Source of the DNA: Artemisia argyi
Taxonomy: Eukaryota > Streptophyta > Magnoliopsida > Asterales > Asteraceae
Assembly (NCBI GenBank): GCA_030686995.1
Contig: CM060680.1
Span: 201,673,322 to 201,737,321, forward strand
DNA: 64,000 bases
Reading direction: 5' to 3'
Shown: positions 1 to 10,045 of the stretch, piece after piece
Position numbering within the stretch: the stretch's first letter is position 1
Layout of the letters: each line of letters begins with the position of its first letter
Notes under the pieces: generated by a model
Told to the model about the DNA's origin: nothing
Databases searched by the model: none
What the model saw: the letters and a program-made list of their open reading frames with translations, nothing else
Position numbers and translations under genes: made by a program

Positions 1-75
1 TATATATTGATTGAGGCTGTTCTTGATAAGTTCCCAGTCGGGCTTGCGCCTGTGGGTCTCCAAGTCGAAGAATCG
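1..75 (-). CDS. Exon-like segment downstream of the CACTA transposase-associated ORF (partial)
   Basis: On the minus strand an AG acceptor (ATTGCAG) ends at about position 76 and is followed by an open frame of 25 codons to the window edge, starting RFFDLETHRRKPDWELIK. It lies 3' of the transposase-associated ORF at 164-799 and could be its next exon. I do not recognise the peptide as a specific TNP2 motif, so the assignment rests on position and the open frame only. Confidence 0.3.
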
Positions 76-163
76 CTGCAATCAAATATAGTTAATAGTT
101 AATATTAAAATAAAGATATAAATAAATAAACAAATTTAAATTAATATACACAATTAAACAAAC

Positions 164-799
164 TTAAATAAATGTTTTTTTTATAGCAGAGTATGATGGT
201 GGGAGATTGTAATCTAACCTGGGAGGAAATACCTCCTGGAGAAATTTTAGCGCATTGTTAAATGAAGTATCACTCCATTTACCGCTGACCTTGAGATGCG
301 TAAACTTTGACATAAAATCCAAGGTTGTCATAAACTCACAACCCGGGTAAAGAGGCTGGGTGGAACTGGCAAGTAACTCTTCATACTCGTTACGTACAGG
401 AGGTGTCGTTGCTTGAGTCGGCTCGTTACTTGTCTCGCCAATATTTGGAGGAGTTGGCTCATTTTGTTCATTATTTAGAGGAATATCAATAATATCATTA
501 AGGCACGCACGCATGTCACTCATCTCACATTGTGTTGTGTTATCTTCTATAGGAAGAGGATCCGGTTCACCGTGATCTACCCATTGTGTATAAGTTGGGT
601 CCCACCCATTTTGGCTTATGTGACTTTTAAGTTTGTCGAGAGATACCCATGGAACATTACAACAAAGACGACATGGACATTTTATGTTTCCGTAACTATT
701 TAATAACGGCTTGCAATGTTCAATGAATGCGGCAAGACCATCAAAAAACTCTCTTGAAACACGACTGTCTAAACGGGTCCAACTCTTATCAAGTATCAT
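164..799 (-). CDS. CACTA transposase N-terminal part (transposase-associated domain)
   Basis: A 211-aa ORF beginning MILDKSWTRL. Residues 1-80 match the pattern of the plant transposase-associated domain found at the N-terminus of En/Spm (TNP2-type) transposases: a DKSW start, a cysteine cluster KCPCRLCCN near residue 40, a KSHISQNGW segment and a YTQWVDHGE motif near residue 72. Further on, LYPGCEF and WSDTSFN are typical of the linker before the TNP2 catalytic domain. The ORF stops just after SAIKKTF, where TNP2 proteins normally continue, so either an intron follows or the copy is broken. The catalytic domain is not in the window. The role would be DNA binding and element mobilisation in the nucleus. 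Confidence 0.7.
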   Translation of the reverse strand: MILDKSWTRLDSRVSREFFDGLAAFIEHCKPLLNSYGNIKCPCRLCCNVPWVSLDKLKSHISQNGWDPTYTQWVDHGEPDPLPIEDNTTQCEMSDMRACLNDIIDIPLNNEQNEPTPPNIGETSNEPTQATTPPVRNEYEELLASSTQPLYPGCEFMTTLDFMSKFTHLKVSGKWSDTSFNNALKFLQEVFPPRLDYNLPPSYSAIKKTFI

Positions 800-868
800 A
801 ACTGCATTTTGTTTTGTTCAACTCTTAGTTATTACACATTCAAAATAATCGACACATAAAAACATATA

Positions 869-1446
869 ACGAGATGTTAGACAGACGAGTCGAGATTCTA
901 CATGAGATGTTAAACGAACGACTCGAGATGGTATGGTTATACACGAGATGTTAGATAGACGAGTCGAGATTCTATGGTTCTACATGAGATGTTAAACGAA
1001 CGACTCGAGATGGTATGGTTATACACGAGATGTTAAACGAACGAGTCGAGATGCTATGGTTATACACGAGATGTTAGACAGACGAGTCGAGATTCTATGG
1101 TTGTACATGAGATGTTAAACGAACGATTCGAGATGTGATTGGGGATAAACCGTCAGATATTATTGACATAAGAAAATTATTGAAAATACTTTAAGGTGAC
1201 AGGAAATTAAGAAAATTATGAAAATGATGAAATTGCTTATTAATAAGCTAAAAGGAAAATTAAAAAAAAATAGAATCTATTAAATAGAAGCTATCACTAA
1301 TTTTAAATTTGGTTTTTTGTTGTTTTTCTTTTTGACACGAGATGTTAAACGAACGACTATGGTTATACAAGAGATGTTAAACGAACGAGTCGAGATGCAA
1401 TGGTTATACAAGAGATGTTAAACGAACGAGTCGAGATGCAATGGTT
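869..1446. repeat. 41-bp tandem array (CACTA subterminal/internal repeats), two blocks
   Basis: About six units of 41 bp occur at 869-1137 and about three more at 1336-1446. Each unit contains GAGATGTTAAACGAACGAGT followed by CGAGATG, an ATGGTTATAC linker and variants. Similar units recur at 8420-8620 and 8970-9125 in the second CACTA element. Arrays of short direct repeats are known in CACTA elements as binding sites for the TnpA-type protein. That role is inferred here. Confidence 0.7.
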
Positions 1447-1499
1447 ACACACACACTCACTCTAGCAACTTATCCCACCAAAATTTTCCTACCTAATTT

Positions 1500-1590
1500 T
1501 CCCTACCTAACAACTCATCCTCATAATATAAACACACACACACACACACACTCATCTTACTATCTCTCTCTCTCTCTCTCTCTCACACAC
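1500..1590. repeat. (CA)n and (CT)n microsatellites in a 5'-leader-like stretch
   Basis: An ACAC run (about 1531-1550) is followed by a CTCT run (about 1564-1584), directly upstream of the GRF-type ORF. The same order, with longer runs, is found at 9138-9232 in the second CACTA element. The two stretches are homologous, probably an untranslated leader of the element's gene. Confidence 0.7.
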
Positions 1591-1753
1591 TCTAGCAGTT
1601 TCCGTTTTCCGGCGACACCATCAGTTTCTGGCCGTCGGAATCTTTTTCCGGCCACCACCTTTTATCACCTCAACTTGTAGATCAGGCCACCCCGGTCACA
1701 ATTCCACCACTCACAACCACTCAACCTCGTAACCACAAACATACACTGTTATC

Positions 1754-2289
1754 ATGGTGAAGAAGATGGCAGAATTTGAAGCTTTTCCTTGTCCTTGTGA
1801 ATGAGGAGACGTGATTCTGCGAGAATCGTGTAAATCTTACTCCCGTGGTAAACTATACTATGCGTGTCCTTTCTCGCAGGGGAACAATTACATACTTTTT
1901 CGTGTATTATATAAATAATTTGGTTAGTTGTTAAAAATAATAGTTTTTACTCTTTAACAGCCTAAGACAAAAGACCATGGATGTGATTTTTTTTATGGAA
2001 GGAGGAACGACTCGCCAAAATGATGATCGGTTCTCTTGGAGCTTCAACATCAAGCGGTTCTGGATCTGCTCCAACAAGGTGCTCAAAGTGTCATGAAAAA
2101 AATCTTAGAATAAACATGCTGGAGGCACAAAAACAGGTGTTGGAGGCACAAAAAAACGTGTTATAGACAAAATTAAGGATGCTGGAGGCAAAACTTGACA
2201 TGGCAACGTATCCCAACCACGACCACGCATGTCAGTTGGATGCAATACTCCGTGACCTTTTAAGTGACATGAATAAATTTCATATGTAG
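1754..2289 (+). pseudogene. GRF-type zinc finger protein, damaged copy 1 (within CACTA)
   Basis: An ATG at 1754 opens a frame containing FPCPCE, a basic ILRES segment and a YYACPF motif. That is the CxC...C layout of plant GRF-type zinc fingers. An intron (GT near 1881, AG before CCTAAGAC at about 1961) separates this from a second exon with HGCDFF, which supplies the last cysteine. This copy has an in-frame TGA just after FPCPCE. A frame break is also needed in the run of T after TGTGA (about 1985) to reach the downstream open frame, which is serine-rich, then helical with LEAQK repeats, and ends HM-stop at 2287-2289. The homologous copy is at 9384-9899. Function in the element is unknown. 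Confidence 0.5.
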
Positions 2290-2290
2290 A

Positions 2291-2540
2291 ACTGTTATCG
2301 TTGTTGTTGGTGTTATCGTTGTTGTACGTTGTTGTTGTTGTTGATGTTGTTTGTTGTTGTTTGCTGTTATTGTTGTTGTTGTTGATGTTGTTTGTTGTTG
2401 TTGATGTTGTTTGCTGTTGTTGTTGATGTTATTGTTGTTGTTTAATAAAATGATGTTGTTTGTTGTTGTTGATGTTGTTTGCTGTTATTGTTATTATTGT
2501 TGTTTAATAAAATGTTGTTGTTGTTGTGGTAACTGATGTT
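2291..2540. repeat. (GTT)n-rich imperfect trinucleotide tract
   Basis: Long imperfect GTT/GTTGTTGAT repeats lie immediately 3' of the GRF ORF stop. A homologous tract is at about 9900-10045. Expected behaviour is microsatellite length change; no function is evident. Confidence 0.85.
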
Positions 2541-2783
2541 GAACATCCTTTATATTTTAAATTCGTACGCACAAATAATATAACTGAAGGAGCAATAATT
2601 ATCAAACACAAAGGCAAACTGTTTATTTAAAACAAGCAAGAGTTCTCAACCACATGCATTTTCATACAGACTCAAACTAAACAACTCGACAAACAAACTA
2701 AACCACTCGACAACCAAAGGAAACAACTCAAACTATACAACTCGACAACCAAACGAAACAACTCAACAACCAAACGAAACAAC

Positions 2784-3239
2784 TCAAACTAAACAACTCG
2801 ACAACCAAAAGAACAGATCAAACGAAACAACCCGTTTATTTATTTTTTTGCGGCTACTTCCCGCTTTACTCGAACTCGCACCATCTTTTCCCTTCCTTGC
2901 TCTCATTTCCTTGATATGTGCTAACGTAGCTTCAAGATTTGTGACCCTATTTCCAATATTATCAAGTTTGGGTTCCAACGTGCTTTCAGCTTCGTCGTCA
3001 CCTCCAACAGCAACAACTTGAGCTTCAGCAGCATCTAGCTCGTCCATGTACTCTTTGTAGTACGGCTTTTTCCTACACCATTCGATAATCTTGTCTCTCA
3101 TCCACGGTTCAACATCCTTAAAAGAACCATATTCCTCATAAACTGCATGACCAAAAGTTAACATAACTTCATTAAAGAGGAGCTCGTGTGACAAGATTTT
3201 TGAGTACTCCTCTTCAACTGTGCAACCACGCCAAGTCAT
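2784..3239 (-). CDS. Unidentified CACTA-internal ORF with coiled-coil-like C-terminal half
   Basis: The open frame extends up to 3425, but I prefer the ATG at 3239 (MTWRGCTVEEEY), giving about 151 aa. The upstream part overlaps the palindromic terminal repeats and reads as AT-rich non-coding DNA. The protein is acidic near the middle (GGDDEAEST), has a region with heptad-like hydrophobics (LDNIGNRVTNLEATLAHIKE) and ends basic and serine-rich. I recognise no family. A collapsed remnant of the same ORF lies at about 10370-10415 in the second CACTA element, where its middle is deleted. It may be a small DNA-binding or accessory protein of the element, but that is inference. Confidence 0.4.
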   Translation of the reverse strand: MTWRGCTVEEEYSKILSHELLFNEVMLTFGHAVYEEYGSFKDVEPWMRDKIIEWCRKKPYYKEYMDELDAAEAQVVAVGGDDEAESTLEPKLDNIGNRVTNLEATLAHIKEMRARKGKDGASSSKAGSSRKKINKRVVSFDLFFWLSSCLV

Positions 3240-3400
3240 GTGTGTCTTGTAAGAATTGAAAATTGACTTATTTGTGAGAATCAAGAATCGATGTGTAAAA
3301 TGAGATGATTTTTTTTTGTGAGAATGTATATAGGTAAAAAATGAGACGGGAATGTTTTTGTGGAGTATATATAGGGAGAGTATTTTGGGGAGATAATACC

Positions 3401-3780
3401 GTCGACATGTCGACGGGAAAAACATGCGGGAAAAATCCTACCATTTGTATTGACCACTAATTCACTATTATTATTTTCACTTTATTATCCCGTCGACATG
3501 TCGACGGGATTATAAACAAAAAACGTAATTAAAACTAACCAAACATTAATTACGTAGTAATTTCATTTTTAATATCCTCCCGTCGACATGTCGACGGGAT
3601 TATAAAGGCGGGATATTTCGCGCCAAAGTTTTGGCAATTATTGAGGCTGGAAATTTTGGTCAATTTGTTCCCGTCGACATGTCGACAGGATTATGTTAAT
3701 CCAAAAAATTCAACGCATTTGGCTTCGGTCAAGCGGTTTTTTTGTCGTTTTCTGCATTGTCCCGTCGACATTGTGTCGAC
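3401..3780. promoter_or_regulatory. Five evenly spaced GTCGACATGTCGAC palindromes near the CACTA end
   Basis: The 14-bp palindrome GTCGACATGTCGAC, usually inside CCC...GGG, starts at 3401, 3492, 3582 and 3673. A fifth with an enlarged core (GTCGACATTGTGTCGAC) starts at 3764. Start-to-start distances are 91, 90, 91 and 91 bp, yet the intervening sequences are not similar to each other. The array ends 29 bp before the terminal inverted repeat. Subterminal repeats bound by the element's own protein are known in CACTA transposons. The fixed spacing suggests a defined protein-DNA array. Confidence 0.8.
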
Positions 3781-3808
3781 GGGATAAGTCTCGTCGCCTG
3801 ATCTCCTA

Positions 3809-3820
3809 TTTCTTGTAGTG
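3809..3820. repeat. CACTA terminal inverted repeat (right end)
   Basis: TTTCTTGTAGTG is the reverse complement of the common plant CACTA terminus CACTACAAGAAA. Positions 3821-3823 (TAA) would be the 3-bp target duplication if the missing left flank ends the same way. Confidence 0.8.
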
Positions 3821-4023
3821 TAAACACGGGTTTTTTTTGGATAATCTTATTGTCACGGCTTATGTACTGATATAAGTATACAAGATACATAAAGCATTCA
3901 ATTCAACCTATAACAGTGGAACACCAAATAAGGCTACTAGAAAAAGTAAAATCTTGGAATTCACAAATTTACAATCAAATGAATTCAAATCACAACAAAG
4001 TCAATTAAATAAAAATAATAAGC

Positions 4024-4650
4024 TAGGGTTTAGTTGACGTCAGGTTTATCGAGTCAACCCGATAGTCTAAAAGGGTCGGGTTAGGGTCCTAGTTTATTTT
4101 TTATCAGATTATCGAGTCAACCCGATAAGAGACGACGACATATTAACAAATCTTTGATTTTTGAACAAAAGCCCAATAATAAATCGTTTTTTAGTACTTT
4201 ACTGTTGGGCATAATGTATTCTTTTTATGGATATATATGATACTACTTTTGTCTAGTATAAAACACATCCAATATCAATACCATTTGGTTGTGCTTTGTT
4301 TCACAAACAAGAAGCACAAAAGTAATGATAGCACAACAAGATCATATATATGTACATTTAAATTTGGTTTTATTATGTCATATGTTTCTCCATTAAAAGA
4401 TAGCAATATAAAACACTTGCTCCAAAGTCTAACATTCTTTTTCGATAGCATTAGAAATGTATTATTATTTTTACTTAAAAAGTAACTAGATAACCCGATA
4501 AACCTAACCCGCAACCTGATAGACCCGAACCCGATAGACCCGATTCCTTATAGAGTTGGGTTGCGGGTTAGATTATATTTTTTACAAACCCGATACACCT
4601 GACCCGATAAGCCACAAACCCGACCCGATAACCCGATTGACAACCCTAGT
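4024..4650. repeat. Non-autonomous hAT-like element with degenerate inverted ends
   Basis: The left end reads CTAGGGTTTAGTTGAC and the right end reads GATTGACAACCCTAG, so the outer 8 bases CTAGGGTT are inverted. Inside both ends are many copies of the GGGTTATCGGGTCGGGTT type on both strands, a pattern common in hAT-family non-autonomous elements. No convincing 8-bp target duplication is visible, so the boundaries are approximate. The interior (4200-4500) has no gene. Confidence 0.45.
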
Positions 4651-4676
4651 TATGAGTGTGTGGTTCTATAATATAG

Positions 4677-4970
4677 GGTAAACTGCAAAAAATGTCCCTT
4701 AACTTTGTCGATTTTGCAAAAGTTGTCCTCATACAAGAATTTTAGCAAAAAGTGACCCTGAGCAGGTTTTCTTATGAAAAAAGTGCCCTTGAGGATGACG
4801 TTTGTTTGCAAAAACGGTTTTTTGCCTAACGATCGTTAGTGAAGCCCGTTAATCAGTCCTCACGTGCATTGCACGTGAGGGTATTTTTGTCATTTCACTT
4901 TCCCGCCTTTAACACACTTCAGCTACCTCACTTGCACGAAAATCGACGAGGACATTTTTTGCAAATAACC
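4677..4970. repeat. Short Mutator-like MITE
   Basis: The left end GGGTAAACTGCAAAAAATGT and the right end ACATTTTTTGCAAATAACC are inverted copies. They resemble the ends of the larger Mutator-like element at 39203-40988 (GGGTAAATTGCAAAAATGG). A 9-bp target duplication is not clear. The interior carries a CACGTGCATTGCACGTG palindrome near 4861 and no ORF. Confidence 0.45.
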
Positions 4971-6625
4971 AAACTAAGTCATGTTTAGCACATTAACATT
5001 AACAAAATCACACACACATAAACGTTCTATCTTCTTTCAACCCAATATCTCAAACAATACAATCGGAGCTTAGCAGTCGTGATTATTCAAAAAACACACG
5101 TACCAGGTAACCACATTTACTGTTTTTTATTTCATTCAAACGGTATTTGCATGTTTTTTGTAACCTTAATCATTAATGCAGTAACCATGTTTGGTAATCA
5201 ATTTATTTGCGCTGTGGACAATCATCAACATGTTTTGGATGAGTTTGTAAGTTAACACTATTATTGACAAGCTGTTATTTCTCTAAAAAACTAGTTTAAT
5301 CTAACTATCTTATAAAGCATTTAGGCCTACTAAATGTAGAAATACTTAAAATTAAGCATTACAATCATCAAAGCTACATATACAACTAATTTAAGCACAT
5401 TAATGGCATTAAACTTAAAATGGTAATTTAAACACACTAATTACATTAAATATCTTAAAATTAAGTAATACAACTAACAAAGCAATATATACAAGTAAAT
5501 TAAACACAATTTTGAAACACTAAATATCTCTTAAATCAAAAGTCTTAAAATTAAGACATACAACATATAAAGCACTTGGTATAAATTAATTAAAGACACA
5601 TATAAAAAAAAACTTAAAATTAAGAATAAAACATTAAACACTAATTAATATTATTTTTAAAGCACCCCTATAATAAAAAATACATGTTATAATATACATT
5701 GTTCAAACAAATAAAATACACAAAGCTTTATACAATTTGCATGCTACTAAGTTGATGGTACATATGATTTTGAAAAACGGACCGGACCAACGGGTTTAAC
5801 CGGACCGGACCAACGGGCTCAACCGGACCGGACCAACGAGTTCAACCGGAACTCGAAGTCGCCATTGGTTCGGAAAGCCAATAAAAGCCGTTCAAAAATG
5901 AAATGGAGGATGACCCGTCAAAAATGGAGGATAGTCCGTTGTCAATTAATGATATGGGAATATCATTGAATTAAGACAAATCTGAGTTTTGGTATAATAT
6001 ACTTAAAGTATATTGATGCGTTGGACATGCCAAATTCACATGATATTCAATAGAATGAATAAATTGAATATAGAACAAAATCTCAATTACATGATTATAC
6101 TTATGGATGTTGTCATTATAGTAAATTATGAATATTTATCCTCAGACTTGAGTTACCAGATAACTACTGTGGATGTAGCTCATTTTTGGTGAGATAGTCT
6201 AACGCTATCCGTAACTGGTAGCTATAAGGGATATTTTCAGAGGTGATGCAAAGTTCATGGGTTATGCTTGTAGTCAATACAGAATTTGTTTCCTTCAAAT
6301 TTGTTTTGAAGTTTAATACTGTTAGGCCACTCGTAGGATTGACAAGATGTGTGCATGGCCATGCCCAAGGTCTATCTGGAATACGTTCAGATGAATTGTT
6401 AATCTTGCTTGATCATAAATAACGAGAAACACAAAGTTAATTATGGAATGACTTCGATCCATATCCATATTAACAAGTATTAGAAGCAAAAGGATAAGTA
6501 TGATGATGAATCATCAATGGTGGTTTTTTCCAGGAAACCATACTCGTGATCGTTCTGGGGACATTGGCGTGTTATGATAGACTAACCAATGTCATTATTA
6601 CATTAATGTATATCCTAGTGGGAGC
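4971..6625. other. No gene seen; the right half is probably a Copia 3' internal remnant
   Basis: 4971-5760 is AT-rich with many short TTAAGCA/ACTAAATATC-like repeats and no significant ORF. 5780-5850 has four copies of an ACCGGACCGGACCAACG motif. About 5940-6625 runs without a gap into the polypurine tract (AGTGGGAGC, 6617-6625) of the Copia LTR that follows. It is therefore probably the 3' internal part of that retroelement, but no pol domain could be read in it. Confidence 0.5.
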
Positions 6626-7434
6626 TGTAAGAAGTAACGGATAAAAATTAATGAATATGTCCGGACTCGAACACAATACTTCGGGATTGCACACTTTACG
6701 TATGAGTTTCAATGTATTAATAATTATTATATTAAGTTATGAATAATTATTAATTCAAAAATAAACACTTAACGGTACCTAACGACCGTTAGACGAAAGA
6801 TAAAGGACTAAACATGAAATAGTGTTTAAGAAAGATCTAGAATGGGTATTCTAGACCCATGATCGGCCGACCCAACCCAAGGGGTGTAGGGTTTGTGGCT
6901 TTTGCTCCAAGTTTCATGATTAGTATAAATACATGTCCCTATGTATTCATTCTATCATCCTTTGGTTCTCTACCAAGCCAAACATCTTCTTCTTTCTCTC
7001 CTCTTGAGCTTACACGATCAACTACACCCTTATAGGGTTCCTACGCGATCAACTAAGCTCAAGCCATTCTTGTTTAGATGATCAACTACACCCTTCTAGG
7101 GTTCCTACGCGATCTTCTAAACATAGTGTTTGGTTTGTTTGTGAATTAAGAACCTAGCTTTTCTCATTGAAACGCTACTAATACGTGTGTACAAGAACGA
7201 AGTACAAACACATTATTGTTTGTGATTTATTGGTGATTCGACTAGGGTATAGTCGAATATATTAAACCCTAATTTTAGGGTTTAGGGTTCTTGTTCAATT
7301 GTTCTTGATTCATTATTGAGGTACGCATATCGTTTTAATTCGGTTAATTTAATTACATGTATTTGATCTAATTCCGCTGCGTGCTTGATGATGTTTCTTG
7401 ATTATATAATTGTTATGATTTACAAATTACAACA
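6626..7434 (+). mobile_element. Copia-type 3' LTR (809 bp)
   Basis: It begins TGTAAGAAG right after a polypurine tract AGTGGGAGC typical of plant Copia elements and ends TTACAACA, giving TG...CA ends. Inside are a TATA box (AGTATAAATACATG near 6922), a pyrimidine-rich leader and a duplicated 35-bp block at about 7017 and 7078 (GATCAACTACACCCTT). No second LTR was found in the window, so the 5' part is missing or lies further left beyond rearranged DNA. It is inserted in a duplicated exon-like segment: the sequence from 7435 resumes GACAGAAGC, matching 20412 onward. Confidence 0.75.
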
Positions 7435-7734
7435 GACAGAAGCAGGCATAATATGGTCACAATGATTATCTTTAGCAATATTGCAAACAAAGACATTCAT
7501 TTGACCTTCACTGAAATTTGTGTGTGACTGCATGCATACAAAATTATAGTAGATTCCAATGACTTACATAGTGATTTTGACTCACATACTTATAAATGGG
7601 CCGATGTGCTCTTATAATCTCAAACAGGCCAAACAGGCTGGAAGTTGCATAAACTCAATTCTTAATTCATAGAAACCACCTAAATTGCTTTTAGGGGGTG
7701 TTTGGGATTATCTATTGAAAGTGTTTATGTGTTT
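7435..7734 (-). pseudogene. Duplicated exon-plus-MITE segment, left copy
   Basis: This stretch is clearly homologous to 20412-20705. On the minus strand it contains an exon-like open segment after a TGCATGCAG acceptor (SHTNFSEGQMNVFVCNIAKD), cut off at 7434 by the Copia LTR. It also contains the first 37 bp (7694-7730) of a GGGGGTGTTTGGGATT-type MITE, which is cut off near 7735 by the second CACTA element. The other copy keeps both parts whole. Confidence 0.7.
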
Positions 7735-8039
7735 CACAACAAGAAAACAAGCAATTGGGGACCAAAAGAAATTTTGGATCGACATATGTAGTCCTAAATT
7801 GACTATGGGGCCCACATGTATTCAACAAAAAAGAGTAGTCAACCAAAACAATTTGGCACACACAATTCGAGACGACAATGTCGTCCCATTTTGTAAAAAT
7901 ATAATTTTTGCTATTTACATTCCTTTTTAAAAATATTTCGCTTGATTAATTTCTTCCCGCCTGTTTAATTTTAACTCGCCAAACCATATGGGACGACAAT
8001 GTCGTCCCATTTTGTAAAAAACATGTATTTTTTGGATTT

Positions 8040-8420
8040 TAAACTTTATAAATCAATTTTATTTTACAAACCATTTTTAAAACTTTAAAAAAAATATTGA
8101 AAATAACATTTATAATCCAATAATCTATCTAAAAATACTTATATACAAAGTAGCTTTAAAAAATTATTTAATTTAAATACTTTTATTTAATAAAAAATAT
8201 TTAAAATTATTTAATTCAATTTAAAATTAAATCGAATAATCTATCTAAAAATACTTATATATAAATTAATTTTAAAAAATTGTTTAATTTAAATACTTTT
8301 ATTTAATTAAAAATATTTAAAATTATTTAATTTAATTTAAAATTAAATCCAATAATCTATCTAAAAATATTTCTATATAAATTAATTTTAAAAAATTATT
8401 TAATTTAAATACTTAATAAA
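8040..8420. repeat. AT-rich imperfect tandem repeat
   Basis: Three near-repeats of about 120 bp contain AATCTATCTAAAAATACTTA, AAATTAATTTTAAAAAATT and TTTAATTTAAATACTTTTATT. No gene is present. This lies in the subterminal zone of the second CACTA element. Confidence 0.6.
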
Positions 8421-9125
8421 GGTCGTGAGTTATGGATATGCATAACATTTTAAACGGTCGAGTTGTTATGGATATGCATAACATGTTTAACGGATGAGTC
8501 GAGTTGTTATGGATATCCATAACATGTTAAACGGATGAGTCAAGTTGTTATGGATATCCATAACATGTTTAACGAACGAGTCGAGCTGATATGGTTATAC
8601 AAGGGATGTTATTTCTTGCCAAAGACTTCTTTACGTATGTAGCTTTTATTTGAACTTAACCTTGAACTTTAAAAAGTTGAACATTAAACAAATCAAGTAC
8701 CAAGACTTCTTTACGTACGTAGGTTTTATTTCTTACATTATAAATAAACATCTGAGGATGTTGTATTAACCCTTAAAACACGAACTTTGTCAATATTACT
8801 CGTTATATTTGCTTTTAAACGATAAGAATTCCAACCTTTCAAATATCTTTTTATAAGTATGTTTTATCCCAAGTGTAGATCACACAACTCGACAAGCAAA
8901 CGAAACAGATCAAACGAAACAACTCGACAAAATATCTGCTTATCCTCAAACCAACCTCATAACCTCTTATACATAAGATGTTAAACGAACGAGTCGAGAT
9001 GCAATGGTTATACATGAGATGTTAAATGAACGAGTCGTGATGCAATGGTTATACATGAGATGTTAAATGAATGAGTCGAGATGCAATGGTTATACATGAG
9101 ATGTTAAATGAACGAGTCGAGATCT
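8420..9125. repeat. About 40-bp tandem arrays of the second CACTA element
   Basis: Block one (8420-8620) has units with GTTATGGATATCCATAACAT and AACGGATGAGTCGAG. Block two (8970-9125) has four units with GAGATGTTAAACGAACGAGT and ATGCAATGGTTATACAT. Block two is the same family as the array at 869-1446. Block one is a diverged variant with a palindromic ATGGATATCCAT core. Confidence 0.65.
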
Positions 9126-9137
9126 AACTAATATATA

Positions 9138-9138
9138 T

Positions 9139-9174
<36 letters not shown>

Positions 9175-9178
9175 CTCA

Positions 9179-9232
<54 letters not shown>
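9138..9232. repeat. (CA)n and (CT)n microsatellites
   Basis: An ACAC run is followed by a long CTCT run (about 9180-9233), then CACTCTAGCAGTTTCCGTTT. This is the same leader as at 1531-1600 with longer repeats. Confidence 0.85.
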
Positions 9233-9238
<6 letters not shown>

Positions 9239-9383
9239 AGCAGTTTCCGTTTTTCGGCGACACCAGCAGTTTCTGGCTGTCGGAATCTTTTTCCGGCCAC
9301 CACCTTTTATCACCTCAACTTGTAGATCGGGCCACCCCGGTCACAATTCCACCACTCAACCTCACTTAACACACACTGTTATC

Positions 9384-9899
9384 ATGGTGAAGATGGTGGA
9401 ATATGAAGCTTTTCCTTGTCCTTGTGAACGAGGATACGTAATATTGCGAGAATCGCGTAGACCTTACTCAAGGGGTCAACAATACTATGCGTGTCCTTTC
9501 TCGAAGGTGAACAATTACATACTTTTTTTCGAATGTGTATTATATAAATAATTTGGTTAGTTGTTAAAAATAATAGTTTTTACTCTTTAACAGCCTGGGA
9601 CAACAGACCATGGATGTGATTTTTTTTATGGAGGAGGAACGACTCGCTAAAATGACCGGTTCTCTGGGAGCTTCAATATCAAGCGGTTCTGGATCTGCTC
9701 CAACAAGGTACTCAAACTGTTATGAAAAAATCTTAGGGTAAACATGCTTGAGGCACAAAATCAGTTGCTACTCTCAAAAATAAGGATGTTGGAGGCAAAA
9801 CTTGAAATGGCAACGTATCCCGACAACCACGACCACGCATGTCAGTCGGATGCAATACTCCGTGACCTTTTAGGTGACATGGATAAATTTCATATGTAG
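9384..9899 (+). pseudogene. GRF-type zinc finger protein, copy 2 (within CACTA)
   Basis: An ATG at 9384 opens exon 1 (9384-9506, 41 codons) with FPCPCERGYVILRES and YYACPFSK, so the early stop seen in copy 1 is absent. A donor (AAG|GTGAAC) and an acceptor (AACAG|CCTGGG, exon 2 from 9594) keep phase, and exon 2 supplies HGCDFF. After the T run the frame closes quickly, while a neighbouring frame stays open (EEERLAKM, then a serine-rich part). This points to the same frame break as in copy 1, or to a shorter real protein. The finger (three cysteines before the intron, one after) follows the GRF pattern. It would bind nucleic acid or protein; its role is unknown. Confidence 0.5.
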
Positions 9900-10045
9900 T
9901 ACTGTTGTTGTTGTTGTTGCTGCTGCTGCTGTTGTTGTTGTTGCTGTTGTTGCTGTTATCGTTGTTATTGTTGTTGTTGTTGATGTTGTTTGCTGTTGTT
10001 GTTGATGTTATTGTTGTTGTTTAATAAAATGTTGTTGTTGTTGTG
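9900..10045. repeat. (GTT/GCT)n-rich tract
   Basis: Trinucleotide repeats directly follow the GRF copy 2 stop and correspond to 2291-2540 in the first CACTA element. Confidence 0.8.

Larger units (their letters stand above)
1..3820 (-). mobile_element. CACTA (En/Spm) transposon, one terminal part
   Basis: The right boundary is a canonical CACTA terminal inverted repeat: positions 3809-3820 read TTTCTTGTAGTG, the reverse complement of CACTACAAGAAA. Inside it lie subterminal palindromes (3401-3780), a minus-strand ORF (2784-3239), a GTT-rich tract, a damaged GRF-type zinc finger ORF, a 41-bp tandem array (about 869-1446) and a minus-strand transposase-associated ORF (164-799). The other terminus lies left of the window, so the 3-bp target duplication (TAA would follow the right end) cannot be confirmed. 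The transposase is read inward from this end, as expected for an En/Spm transposase gene. Confidence 0.8.

Noticed and set aside
869..1446. CRISPR-like look of regularly spaced repeats
   Set aside because: The 41-bp units are contiguous tandem repeats without unique spacers, in a plant CACTA element.
3401..3780. Palindromes with regular spacing as a CRISPR array
   Set aside because: A 14-bp repeat with 76-bp spacers inside a transposon end, in a eukaryotic genome. Subterminal transposase sites fit better.
4237..4514. Overlapping ORFs on both strands
   Set aside because: AT-rich interior of a non-autonomous repeat, with no motif.
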